Shown: one piece after another, positions 1-7,071 of the stretch
Position numbering within the stretch: position 1 is the stretch's first letter
Layout: the number at the start of each line of letters is the position of its first letter
Origin: Pseudomonadota bacterium
GTDB taxonomy: Bacteria; Pseudomonadota; Gammaproteobacteria; Steroidobacterales; Steroidobacteraceae
Reading direction: 5' to 3'
Assembly (NCBI GenBank): GCA_023433465.1
Contig: JAEZCR010000058.1
Coordinates: 1 to 16,845 of the forward strand
DNA: 16,845 bases
Position numbers and translations under genes: made by a program
The notes under the pieces: generated by a model
What the model was told of the DNA's origin: nothing
Seen by the model: the letters and a program-made list of their open reading frames with translations, nothing else
Database searches by the model: none

Positions 1-205
1 GTTGCAGGCCGGGCTGGAAGAGCTCCGCGCGGATGACGAGGGCCATGAGGCCGCCGACGAAGAACATCACGCACGCGAAGATCAGGTACATCGTGCCGAT
101 GTCCTTGTGGTTCGTCGCGAAGACCCAGCGACGCCAGCCGTGGGCCGGGCCGTGTGCATGATCGTGATCGTGGGCGTGGGAATCGGCTGTGTGTTCGTGT
201 GCCAT
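1..205 (-). CDS. coxA: Cytochrome c oxidase subunit I, N-terminal part (cut by window start)
   Basis: This is the beginning of the catalytic subunit of aa3-type cytochrome c oxidase, the haem-copper inner-membrane enzyme that reduces oxygen. Only 68 residues are visible. The family signature TNHKDIGTMY is at residues 31-40, and the first membrane helix starts around residue 38. The residues before it are very histidine-rich (His at 3, 5, 10, 12, 14, 16, 18 and 22). The ATG at 205 is preceded by a GAGAAG-like ribosome site. The gene follows coxB after 21 nt in the same direction, the usual coxB-coxA order. The haem and CuB ligands lie outside the window. Identification rests on the N-terminal signature and the neighbour. 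Confidence 0.93.
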   Translation of the reverse strand, partial: MAHEHTADSHAHDHDHAHGPAHGWRRWVFATNHKDIGTMYLIFACVMFFVGGLMALVIRAELFQPGLQ

Positions 206-226
206 GTCTAACTTCTCGTCTGAAAC

Positions 227-1132
227 TTACTGCGTGACGGTCGTCGTGGGGGCCACGGCGACGGTCGCGGACTGAACGGGCGCGGTGGGCGAGGCGCCGG
301 CGAGCTGCGCCTCGGCCTTCTTGGCGCGCAGCCACTCTTCGAATTCGGCCGGCGACTTCACCTCGACCACGATCGGCATGAAGCCGTGGTCGCGGCCGCA
401 GAGCTCGGCGCACTGGCCGCGGTAGATGCCGGTCTTGTCGGCGTCGACCTGCACCCAGATCTCGTTCACGAAGCCCGGGATCGCGTCCTTCTTCATGCCG
501 AACTCGGGCACCCACCAGGCGTGGATGACGTCGTGCGCCGTGAGCAGGAAGCGGACCTTCTGGCCGGCCGGGATGACCAGCGGGTTGTCCACGTCGAGGA
601 GGTAGTTAGGAACCTTGTTCGGATCGACACCCGAGCCGAGCTGGCGGGCGGCGTCACTGTCGCGCGCGAGCGTCGAGAACAGGCTGACGTCCTCGCCGAG
701 GTATTCGTACTGCCACTTCCACTGGTAACCCGTGACCTTGATGTTGAGATCGACCTCGCCCATGTCCTCGATCTCGATGAGCGTGCGCGCGATCGGGATG
801 GCCATGCCGACCAGGATCGCGATCGGGATGACGGTCCAGATGATCTCGACCTTCGTGCTGTGCAGGAGCGTCGTGTCGGCTTCCGCGCCTTTCGAGCGCC
901 GGAACTTCACCATCGAATAGATCATCACGCCGAACACCACGACGGCGAGCGCCACGCACACCCACAGGATGAGCATGTGCAGGCTGTAGATCTTGCGGCT
1001 CAGGATCGTCACGCCCTCGGGCATGTTGAGCCCGTCCCAGGCGTGCGCGCTGGAACCCAGCACGGCGAACAAAGTGGCGGATGCGGCCTGAATGAACCGG
1101 CGCGCGCTGGCGTTCTTCATGTGAAAGCTCAT
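227..1132 (-). CDS. coxB: Cytochrome c oxidase subunit II
   Basis: Subunit II carries the CuA centre that accepts electrons from cytochrome c on the periplasmic side. Numbered from a TTG at 1144 the protein has 305 residues. I prefer the ATG at 1132 (301 residues) because a GAGG ribosome site lies six bases before it. In the 305 numbering there is a signal peptide ending near Ala35 (SSAHA), two membrane helices (about 56-78 and 99-121), and the conserved GYQWKWQYEY stretch at 139-148. The CuA ligands are His208, Cys245, Glu247, Cys249, His253 and Met256. There is no fused cytochrome c domain; the tail is rich in Ala, Thr and Val. It starts 18 nt after the DUF2244 gene and is followed by coxA. 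Confidence 0.96.
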   Translation of the reverse strand: MSFHMKNASARRFIQAASATLFAVLGSSAHAWDGLNMPEGVTILSRKIYSLHMLILWVCVALAVVVFGVMIYSMVKFRRSKGAEADTTLLHSTKVEIIWTVIPIAILVGMAIPIARTLIEIEDMGEVDLNIKVTGYQWKWQYEYLGEDVSLFSTLARDSDAARQLGSGVDPNKVPNYLLDVDNPLVIPAGQKVRFLLTAHDVIHAWWVPEFGMKKDAIPGFVNEIWVQVDADKTGIYRGQCAELCGRDHGFMPIVVEVKSPAEFEEWLRAKKAEAQLAGASPTAPVQSATVAVAPTTTVTQ

Positions 1133-1150
1133 CGATGACCTCAAGAAAAC

Positions 1151-1660
1151 TTAGTCCGGTGAACCGGTGCGCGGCAGTGCCGGCGACTGGTTCATGTCAC
1201 CTATCAGGCGCCGAAGATTGGCGGCCAGGTGGCGACGCTCCTCCTCTGTCAGAAACTTTCCTACCTCGTAGGCCCGGCCATGCGACTCGATGACGAGCTG
1301 GCCGCGCTGGAGGGGCGATTTTGTGCGCAGGATTTTAACCCGTGCCCAGTGGCGCGGGAACACGACGCGGTGCGGAGTTCCGGTTGCCCTTCCATGAAAC
1401 GAATATTCGATGACGACTTCGTTCTCGGTTATGTCGATCGATTCGTGCTGGTGGCGTCTTTGCATATTCGAGTACAGCGCCCAGCCCAGCAGCGCCATCT
1501 CCGCCCCGGCGAAAGGCAGCACGAGCCAGAAACCGAGCGCGGTGGCCGCGCCTGCGACGCCGAAAGTGCCGAAACAAACAAACCCGAAGAACAGGAGCGC
1601 GCCACGCGTGCTCAGCGAGCAATGCGGAGCGAGGTCGATGTGACGGGAGGCGGCTTGCAC
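1151..1660 (-). CDS. DUF2244 family membrane protein
   Basis: This is a 169-residue protein of the DUF2244 family, whose function is unknown; members often sit beside cox genes in proteobacteria. Two hydrophobic helices (about 19-39 and 42-62) are separated by a short turn. They are followed by a polar, probably cytoplasmic domain containing VFPRHWARV and a C-terminal arginine-rich helix. The SLSTRGALLFF entry to the first helix is typical of the family. The start is a GTG at 1660, since the only other in-frame ATG falls inside the second helix; no clear ribosome site is visible. It lies between bioD (35 nt upstream) and coxB (18 nt downstream), so a role in oxidase assembly is possible but only inferred. 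Confidence 0.85.
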   Translation of the reverse strand: MQAASRHIDLAPHCSLSTRGALLFFGFVCFGTFGVAGAATALGFWLVLPFAGAEMALLGWALYSNMQRRHQHESIDITENEVVIEYSFHGRATGTPHRVVFPRHWARVKILRTKSPLQRGQLVIESHGRAYEVGKFLTEEERRHLAANLRRLIGDMNQSPALPRTGSPD

Positions 1661-1674
1661 GGGGCGCGACTATA

Positions 1675-1690
1675 CCAGCGAATTTGCTGG
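1675..1690. repeat. Short inverted repeat between bioD and the DUF2244 gene
   Basis: CCAGC at 1675-1679 and GCTGG at 1686-1690 flank the six bases GAATTT, in the 35-nt gap after bioD. There is no T-run on either side, so it is a poor terminator. It may be a small operator or chance. Confidence 0.25.
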
Positions 1691-1695
1691 ATACC

Positions 1696-2385
1696 TCAAA
1701 GACTTACGAGATTTTTCGCGATCTCGAGGGCCCATGGTGCCGGAGGTCCGTTCGAGGCGCCGTCGGCCCCGGCCGGGACGCATCCGAGGGGCGTCTTACC
1801 GAAGCGCTGCGCGAGCGTTTCGATGTTCTCATCGATGAGCGGCATCGCCTCGGACATGCGGTTGGCGATCCAGCCCGCGAACGGAATTCCGCGCGCCCGG
1901 ATGGCTTCGCGCGTGAGCAGCGCGTGGTTGAGGCAGCCGAGCCGGAATCCCACTACGAGAATCACTGGAAGCGAAAGTTTTTCGGCGACGTCGGCCATGG
2001 TTTCGGTCGCCGAGATGGGTGCGAGCCAGCCGCCGGCGCCTTCGACGATGAGCAGGTCGCTTGCGGCGGCCAGTCGCGCCTGGGCGGCGAGGATCGGGGC
2101 ATGGCTGATGCTCACGCCGTCCGCCCGCGCCGCGAGGTGCGGCGAGGCGGGCTTCGACAGGAGCCAAGGATTCACGTCCTCGTAGGGTGACGGCACGTTG
2201 CTCGCGGCTAACAACTCCAGCGCGTCGTCGTTGCGCGGTCCATCGGCGGTCTCGATGACTCCCGCCGCGACGGGTTTCATCACCGCCGTGCGGAATCCGC
2301 GCGCGACCAGCGCACGCGTGAGCGCCACCGCGACCAGCGTCTTGCCGACGCCAGTGTCGGTTCCGGTGATGAAGAAGCCTTTCAT
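1696..2385 (-). CDS. bioD: Dethiobiotin synthetase
   Basis: BioD closes the ureido ring of 7,8-diaminopelargonate using CO2 and ATP, giving dethiobiotin, the substrate of BioB. The 229-residue length is normal. It has the P-loop GTDTGVGKT (8-16, Lys15), the MKPVAAG strand with Lys37, the NDD motif near 52-54, KPASPH at 78-83, and EGAGGWL at 115-121. It is the last gene of the bioBFCD run. The ATG at 2385 is only 7 nt from the end of a strong palindrome, and no Shine-Dalgarno sequence is visible. Translation may therefore depend on that RNA structure or on coupling to bioC. Confidence 0.96.
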   Translation of the reverse strand: MKGFFITGTDTGVGKTLVAVALTRALVARGFRTAVMKPVAAGVIETADGPRNDDALELLAASNVPSPYEDVNPWLLSKPASPHLAARADGVSISHAPILAAQARLAAASDLLIVEGAGGWLAPISATETMADVAEKLSLPVILVVGFRLGCLNHALLTREAIRARGIPFAGWIANRMSEAMPLIDENIETLAQRFGKTPLGCVPAGADGASNGPPAPWALEIAKNLVSL

Positions 2386-2392
2386 GTGGATC

Positions 2393-2445
2393 GGGGACAG
2401 ATTTATTTATCAACGATTTCATCGTCGATAAATAAATCAGTCCCC
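2393..2445. repeat. 53-nt palindromic repeat, RAYT/REP-type, between bioC and bioD
   Basis: The left arm GGGGACAGATTTATTTATC (2393-2411) pairs with 2427-2445, with a single A-A mismatch. After one more mismatch the stem continues as ACGA/TCGT around the loop TTTCA (2417-2421). The AT-rich arms stand out sharply from the GC-rich surroundings. From memory, the GGGGACAGATTTATTT motif occurs beside REP-associated tyrosine transposase genes in proteobacteria; no such gene is in the window. A TTTTCT stretch follows on the plus strand. On the coding (minus) strand, the last two codons and the stop of bioC lie inside the first arm, and the bioD start follows the second arm by 7 nt. Confidence 0.8.
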
Positions 2446-3330
2446 TTTTCTCCTGCGGATCTGCGCGGGGGAAATGACGGTCTCATGCGGGAAATCGTGG
2501 GGTGTCCGGCGTTCCGCGCCCCATGACGTCGCGTGGATCACTTCGTACGTCGCGGGCAGTTTTCCATCGCGCCGGAATGCTTCGTACGCGCGCGTCATGG
2601 CCGCGAGACGTCCGCGGCCGGTGAGGCCGCGCGCGCGGCCGCGCGTCACGTTGTGCGCGCCGATGGCCTTGAGCTCGCGCATGAGTCCGATCACGTCGGA
2701 ATACTTCATCACGATGCGGTCGACGTCGAGCACGGGCTCGGAGAGTCCGGCGTGCATGAGCGCGCTGCCGAGTGCGTGCGGATCGAAGAAGTGATTGACA
2801 TGGTTGTAGGCGGCGTCGCTCGCCGCCCAAGCGTCGCGCAGCTCGGAAAGCGTGCCCGGCCCGAAGGTACTGAAAAGAAGCAATCCGCCCGGCTTGAGCA
2901 CGCGCGCGAGTTCGGCGAACACCGTGTCGAGATCGTCGCACCACTGGAGCATGAGGCTCGAGAAAACCAGGTCGAAGGCGCCGTCGCGGAATGGCAGCCG
3001 GTACGCATCCGCGCGTACACGCTCGAAGCGCCGCAGCCAGCGCGACTGCTCCTTCGCCCGCTCCAGCATGCCGGGCGCGATGTCCGCGGCGATGACCATC
3101 GCCTTGGGATACCGGCGCTTGAGCGCGCGCGATGCATGGCCGGTCCCGGCGCCGAGATCGAGCACCACCTGCGGATTCAGCTTGAGCTCGGCGACACGCG
3201 CGATGAGCTCGTTGCGCACGCGTTCCTGCAGCGCCGCCGCCGCGTCGTAGCCCGCGCTTGCTCGATCGAAGGCCTGCGCCACCGCGCGCCGGTCGAGCGA
3301 GAAGACTTCGCGCGGATCGGATGCGCTCAT
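2437..3330 (-). CDS. bioC: Malonyl-ACP O-methyltransferase
   Basis: BioC methylates malonyl-ACP with S-adenosylmethionine, disguising it so that fatty acid synthesis can build the pimeloyl chain of biotin. The 297-residue protein is a class I methyltransferase. Motif I, VLDLGAGTG, is at 56-64; the acidic strand end AADIAP is at 81-86; MLQWCDD is at 127-133; and the BioC-type FSTFGPGTL is at 153-161. Its ATG overlaps the bioF stop by four bases (ATGA), implying translational coupling. The last residues, Gly-Asp and the TGA, are encoded by the arm of the inserted palindrome, so the natural C-terminus may have been changed. No bioH esterase gene accompanies it. Confidence 0.93.
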   Translation of the reverse strand: MSASDPREVFSLDRRAVAQAFDRASAGYDAAAALQERVRNELIARVAELKLNPQVVLDLGAGTGHASRALKRRYPKAMVIAADIAPGMLERAKEQSRWLRRFERVRADAYRLPFRDGAFDLVFSSLMLQWCDDLDTVFAELARVLKPGGLLLFSTFGPGTLSELRDAWAASDAAYNHVNHFFDPHALGSALMHAGLSEPVLDVDRIVMKYSDVIGLMRELKAIGAHNVTRGRARGLTGRGRLAAMTRAYEAFRRDGKLPATYEVIHATSWGAERRTPHDFPHETVISPAQIRRRKGD

Positions 3331-4469
3331 GCGGCCAGCGCCTCCGCCACCGCGTCGGCGAGCGCATCGACCTGCGCTTCCTCGTGCGCGGCCGACAACG
3401 TGATCCGCAGCCGCGCCGTCCCCGCCGGCACAGTCGGCGGCCGAATCGCCGTCACCAGGAATCCCCGCTCCTCGAGCGCCCTGCTCACCGCGACCGCCTT
3501 CGCCGCATCCCCCACGACGACCGGAAAGATGGTGCCTGGCACGGAAATTCCGGGAGAAGCGCCGCGCTCGAGGGCAGCGCGCAGGCGCGCTGCCAACGCC
3601 AGCACCTTCTCGCGGCGCCAGGATTCGCGCTGGCTCACGCGCAGCGCGGCGCGGGTCGCGGCGGCCACGGCGGGCGGCAGTGCGGTCGTGTAGATGTACG
3701 TGCGCGCTTTCTGGATCAGGAACTCGATGAGATCGGCGTCACCCGCGACGAACGCGCCGAAGGTTCCGAACGCCTTGCCGAACGTGCCGATCAGCACGGG
3801 CACATCCGCGCTCGACAAACCGAAGTGCTCGCAGGATCCACGGCCCGTCGCGCCGAGCACGCCGAGTCCGTGCGCATCGTCGACGATGAGCCACGCGTTC
3901 GCATCGCGCGCGGCGCGCGCGAGTTGCGGCAGCGGCGCAACGTCGCCGTCCATGCTGAACACCCCATCGGTGATCAGCAGCCGTGTCTTCGCGTTCGGCG
4001 CGGCCTTCGCGATGAGTTCGCCGGCGCGCGCAGCGTCACCGTGGGGATAACGCCGGACCTCGCCGCCACTCAGTCGGCAACCATCGATCAATGACGCATG
4101 ATTGAGCTTGTCCGAGACCAACAGCGCTTTTTGATCCGCCAGTGCGTCAATGACGCCCATATTGGCCATGTAGCCGGTCGAGAAAACCAGCGCCCGCTCG
4201 CGCCCCGTGAACGCGGCCAGCTCCTCTTCGAGTGCCTCGTGTTCGACGCCGTGGCCCGTGACCAGGTGCGACGCGCCGCTTCCGACGCCTTGCGTGTTCG
4301 CCGCTTCGACGAACGCGCCCACGACGTCGGGATGCGCCGCCAGCCCGAGGTAATCGTTACTGCAGAAATTCAGCAGCCCGCCGCGCGGCATCACGCGCCG
4401 CGACCGGCGCAGGTTCTGACGCTCGAGATCCGCGAGCGCGGCGCTCAGCGCTGCCGGGTCGCGTTGCAT
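3327..4469 (-). CDS. bioF: 8-amino-7-oxononanoate synthase
   Basis: BioF is a PLP enzyme that condenses pimeloyl-ACP (or -CoA) with L-alanine to 8-amino-7-oxononanoate, releasing CO2. The 380-residue length fits the family. FCSNDYLGL is at 35-43, the GSGASHLVTG glycine-rich stretch at 63-72, and VDDAHGLGVLG at 196-206, with Asp197 and His200 around the cofactor. TFGKAFG at 229-235 holds the Schiff-base lysine, Lys232. The ATG at 4469 lies inside the end of bioB (25-nt overlap), and the stop overlaps the bioC start by four bases. This is a tightly coupled operon. Confidence 0.97.
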   Translation of the reverse strand: MQRDPAALSAALADLERQNLRRSRRVMPRGGLLNFCSNDYLGLAAHPDVVGAFVEAANTQGVGSGASHLVTGHGVEHEALEEELAAFTGRERALVFSTGYMANMGVIDALADQKALLVSDKLNHASLIDGCRLSGGEVRRYPHGDAARAGELIAKAAPNAKTRLLITDGVFSMDGDVAPLPQLARAARDANAWLIVDDAHGLGVLGATGRGSCEHFGLSSADVPVLIGTFGKAFGTFGAFVAGDADLIEFLIQKARTYIYTTALPPAVAAATRAALRVSQRESWRREKVLALAARLRAALERGASPGISVPGTIFPVVVGDAAKAVAVSRALEERGFLVTAIRPPTVPAGTARLRITLSAAHEEAQVDALADAVAEALAA

Positions 4470-5542
4470 GACTGGCCCGGGCGCGCCGGCGCGTGGGCGT
4501 GGGCGCAGCCTGGTCCGTGTACGTGCTCCGACTCACCGTGCGTGTGCTCATGAGCGCCGTTGCCGGTGGCCATCGCGGCGACTCCCGCCGGCACCAGCGG
4601 TTCGATTCCGAGCCGCGTCATCAACGCGCGATCGCGCGCGACGTCCGGGTTGCCCGTCGTCAGCAGCTTCTCGCCGTAGAAGATCGAATTCGCCCCCGCG
4701 AGGAAACACAGCGCCTGCAGCTCATCGCTCATGACTTCGCGGCCCGCGGACAGTCGCACCGACGCCTTCGGCATCACGACGCGCGCCACGGCAATCGTGC
4801 GCACGAAATCGAACGGATCGATGTCCTTCTGCCCCGCGAGCGGCGTGCCCGGCACGCGCACGAGCTGGTTGATCGGCACGCTTTCCGGGTGCTGCGGAAG
4901 ATTCGCGAGCGTCGCGAGCATCGACGCGCGATCGCGCACGGTTTCACCCATGCCGACGATGCCGCCGCAGCACACGTTGAGCCCGGCCTCGCGCACCGCG
5001 GCCAGCGTGTCGAGACGGTCCTGGTACGAGCGCGTGGTGATGATCTCGCCGTAGAACTCGGGCGAGGTGTCGACGTTGTGGTTGTAGTAGTCGAGGCCGG
5101 CGTCTTTGAGTTCGTGCGCCTGTTCCGGCGTGAGCATGCCCAGCGTCGCGCAGGTTTCCATGCCGAGCGCGCGCACCTCGCGGATCATCGCGGCGACGGC
5201 TTCGACGTCGCGCTTCTTCGGCGACCGCCACGCGGCGCCCATGCAGAAACGCGTCGCGCCCGCGTCCTTCGCGGCCTGTGCGCGCACGCGAACCTCTTCG
5301 AGCGGCACGAGCTTCTCGCGCTCGAGCCCCGTGTCGTACCGCACGCTCTGCGGGCAGTACGCGCAATCCTCGGGGCAGGCGCCGGTCTTGATCGACAACA
5401 GCGTGCTCATCTGCACGGCGTTGGCCGAATGGTGCGCGCGATGGGTCTCCTGCGCGCGGTACATGAGATCGGCGAATGGCAGCGCGAACAGCGCCTCGAC
5501 TTCGGCGATGGTCCAGTCGTGGCGCACGGTGGTGGCGGTCAT
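4445..5542 (-). CDS. bioB: Biotin synthase with histidine-rich C-terminal tail
   Basis: BioB is the radical-SAM enzyme that inserts sulfur into dethiobiotin. Counting from the ATG at 5542 it has 365 residues. An ATG two codons earlier (5548) is possible, but it abuts the AAAGG ribosome site that is well spaced for 5542. The [4Fe-4S] cluster motif CPEDCAYC has Cys56, Cys60 and Cys63. YNHNVDTSPEFY and RLSAGRE are also family marks. The last 39 residues (about 327-365) are an unusual extension with seven His and two Cys, including AHEHTHG and GCAHAH. The end overlaps bioF by 25 nt. A BirA-box-like operator lies upstream at 5640-5672. Confidence 0.97.
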   Translation of the reverse strand: MTATTVRHDWTIAEVEALFALPFADLMYRAQETHRAHHSANAVQMSTLLSIKTGACPEDCAYCPQSVRYDTGLEREKLVPLEEVRVRAQAAKDAGATRFCMGAAWRSPKKRDVEAVAAMIREVRALGMETCATLGMLTPEQAHELKDAGLDYYNHNVDTSPEFYGEIITTRSYQDRLDTLAAVREAGLNVCCGGIVGMGETVRDRASMLATLANLPQHPESVPINQLVRVPGTPLAGQKDIDPFDFVRTIAVARVVMPKASVRLSAGREVMSDELQALCFLAGANSIFYGEKLLTTGNPDVARDRALMTRLGIEPLVPAGVAAMATGNGAHEHTHGESEHVHGPGCAHAHAPARPGQSCNATRQR

Positions 5543-5617
5543 TCCCATCCCTTTATCTATTGATTTGCAACGGTTTTCCGGCTGTTCCGCGCCGGCTGCG
5601 GCGGCGAAACTCGGGGC

Positions 5618-5646
5618 ATGTTCCGGAGGCGCGAAGTCATTGTCAA
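5618..5646 (-). promoter_or_regulatory. Candidate promoter of the bio operon
   Basis: Read on the minus strand, a perfect TTGACA (5646 to 5641) is followed after 17 bases by GAACAT (5623 to 5618), a poor -10 matching three of six bases. It would give a leader of about 70 nt before the bioB ATG at 5542. The -35 lies inside the left half of the BirA-box-like repeat, so a bound repressor would block it. The -35 is clear; the -10 is weak. Confidence 0.5.
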
Positions 5647-5672
5647 CCAGATCAGCCAGTTACGGTTGACGG
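5640..5672. promoter_or_regulatory. BirA-box-like operator upstream of bioB
   Basis: TTGTCAACC (5640-5648) and GGTTGACGG (5664-5672) form an inverted repeat with a 15-nt spacer. The known BirA operator of proteobacteria is close to TTGTAAACC, 14-16 nt, GGTTTACAA. The left half differs at one base; the right half differs at the matching base and lacks the final AA. It lies about 100 nt upstream of bioB and overlaps a TTGACA -35 on the bioB strand. BirA with biotinyl-5'-AMP would be expected to repress bioBFCD here. The repeat falls before the preferred comF start at 5684, so it could also affect comF. Confidence 0.65.
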
Positions 5673-5683
5673 GCCTACGAGCG

Positions 5684-6319
5684 ATGTCGCGGGCGCTCGC
5701 GGCGACCCTGTTCCCGCCCCGCTGCGGGCTGTGCGGATTCCCCGGCGCGACGCTGGATCTCGATCTGTGCACCGTGTGCCATGCGGACCTGCCATGGCTG
5801 CGAACGCATGCCGCGGATCGAACCATCGCGCTGAGTTTCGAATATCCCGTCGACGCGATGATCCGGCAGCTCAAGTACCACCGCGAGTTCGCGCACGCTC
5901 GTGTGCTCGGTGTGCTGCTCGCGGAAGTCGTATGCAATCGCGGCCAACTCCTTCCGGAATTGCTCGTGCCCGTGCCGCTGCACGACGCGCGGCTGCGAGA
6001 GCGAGGCTTCAACCAGGCATTGGCCATCGCGCGCCACGCCGGCCGCATGCTCGGGATCCCGTACGCGCGCGGTGTCGTGAAACGCGTGCGCGACACGCCC
6101 TCGCAGACCGCGCTGGACGTCGCCGCGCGCCGCAGGAATGTGCGCGGCGCGTTCGCGGTGAACGGCGCGCGGGCCCTCGGCAGGTTGTCAGTCGCCGCGC
6201 ACGTGGCCATCGTCGATGATGTCGTCACCACCGGCAGCACGGTGAACGAACTGCGAGCGACGCTGCTCGCCGCCGGCGTCAGGAAGGTGGAGGTGTGGGC
6301 GGCGGCTCAGGCGCGCTGA
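5684..6319 (+). CDS. comF: ComF family phosphoribosyltransferase-like protein
   Basis: ComF proteins join a small zinc-binding region to a phosphoribosyltransferase fold and are linked to DNA uptake in competent bacteria; their exact chemistry is unsettled. From the ATG at 5684 there are 211 residues. The cysteine pairs CGLC (14-17) and CTVC (29-32) form the likely zinc site. The conserved LKYHRE (63-68) and RERGFNQA (105-112) follow, then the PRPP loop AIVDDVVTTGST (175-186). An upstream ATG at 5618 would add 22 residues, but these cover the BirA-box-like operator, so I prefer 5684. It is divergent from bioB, a common neighbourhood, and its 3' end overlaps the next gene tail to tail by 41 nt. 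Confidence 0.92.
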   Translation: MSRALAATLFPPRCGLCGFPGATLDLDLCTVCHADLPWLRTHAADRTIALSFEYPVDAMIRQLKYHREFAHARVLGVLLAEVVCNRGQLLPELLVPVPLHDARLRERGFNQALAIARHAGRMLGIPYARGVVKRVRDTPSQTALDVAARRRNVRGAFAVNGARALGRLSVAAHVAIVDDVVTTGSTVNELRATLLAAGVRKVEVWAAAQAR

Positions 6320-7058
6320 AGTCGGCCGTGAGCTCGCGGAACGACATCGACAATGCGACGACACCCAGCGCGGCGATGACGCCCAGTGACAAGACGGCGA
6401 TGGCGAAGCCCACGGCCCCGAAATCGTCGTAATGCACCCAGTCGACCAGCTTCTCGAACAGCGCCGGCAGCAGGAACACGAGCAAGACGAGCCGCCATCC
6501 ATTGCCGCGGGTCAGGCGCCATGCGCCCGCCGCATTCCACTTCACGCCGGTTGCCACCGCGGGAAACAGCGGCGACAGCCGTGCCGCCGGGTACCAGGCA
6601 AAGATCCCCGCGAAGAACGCCAGGCGATCGATGAACGCCTGAACCTCGGGGTCGAATGCAGGAGGCTGCGGCGCCCCCGCCTCGATGTACCGCGTATTCG
6701 TGATCGCGAACACCCCGGACGTGAGCAGTAGCGTCACCAGGGCCTGGAGCACCCACACCAGCACCACCGTGACCGCGAACAACCCCAGCATCCCGAGCGC
6801 GCGCGTGACGGATTCGTCCATCCGGTGCGATCCCATGAGGATCAGCCGATGACAACGGATCGCGAGCCAGCAGAACGAAAGTAGATAGAGCGCCGAAACG
6901 ACGTGGGCGCCCGCGCCGGTCGCGGCCGCTGAGTTCCAGGCCATCGTGCAGGCGAGCAGCGCGAGCAGCGGCAGACTCAACGCACGCGCGAACTCGCCGC
7001 GGTACATCCACGGAAACGCGAACGTGCTCCAGGCGATCTTTCCCAGCGGTAGTCGCAT
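6279..7058 (-). CDS. Multi-pass membrane protein of unknown function
   Basis: This 259-residue protein has about six hydrophobic segments (roughly 26-42, 51-67, 87-113, 145-172, 189-201 and 215-238) and a proline-rich C-terminal tail (PEPPPTPPPS). The stretch YPAARLSPLFPAVATG followed by AWRLTRGNGWRL resembles a pattern seen in YciC-like and glycerophosphodiester-phosphodiesterase-type membrane domains; this is a recollection, not a firm assignment. No haem, quinone or metal motif is apparent. It is the third gene of a minus-strand operon, 13 nt after the GMC small subunit, so it could anchor or accompany that dehydrogenase. It overlaps comF tail to tail by 41 nt. Confidence 0.8.
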   Translation of the reverse strand: MRLPLGKIAWSTFAFPWMYRGEFARALSLPLLALLACTMAWNSAAATGAGAHVVSALYLLSFCWLAIRCHRLILMGSHRMDESVTRALGMLGLFAVTVVLVWVLQALVTLLLTSGVFAITNTRYIEAGAPQPPAFDPEVQAFIDRLAFFAGIFAWYPAARLSPLFPAVATGVKWNAAGAWRLTRGNGWRLVLLVFLLPALFEKLVDWVHYDDFGAVGFAIAVLSLGVIAALGVVALSMSFRELTADFSAPEPPPTPPPS

Positions 7059-7071
7059 CTTCCGGCGAGAC

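Noticed and set aside
2393..2445. Reading the bioC-bioD palindrome as an ordinary intrinsic terminator
   Set aside because: The T-run follows it on the plus strand, which has no gene ending there. On the coding strand it sits inside the operon and overlaps the bioC stop.
2533..4094. Long plus-strand frames opposite bioC and bioF
   Set aside because: No motifs, composition of antisense shadows, and the minus-strand genes are complete and coupled.
4493..5563. 356-codon plus-strand frame opposite bioB
   Set aside because: Low-complexity Arg/Ala/His translation with no recognisable domain, fully explained by the real bioB on the other strand.
5618..5683. Longer ComF start at 5618
   Set aside because: The 22 added residues are not family-like and the stretch carries a BirA-box-like repeat and a -35. 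It remains possible, but is less likely.
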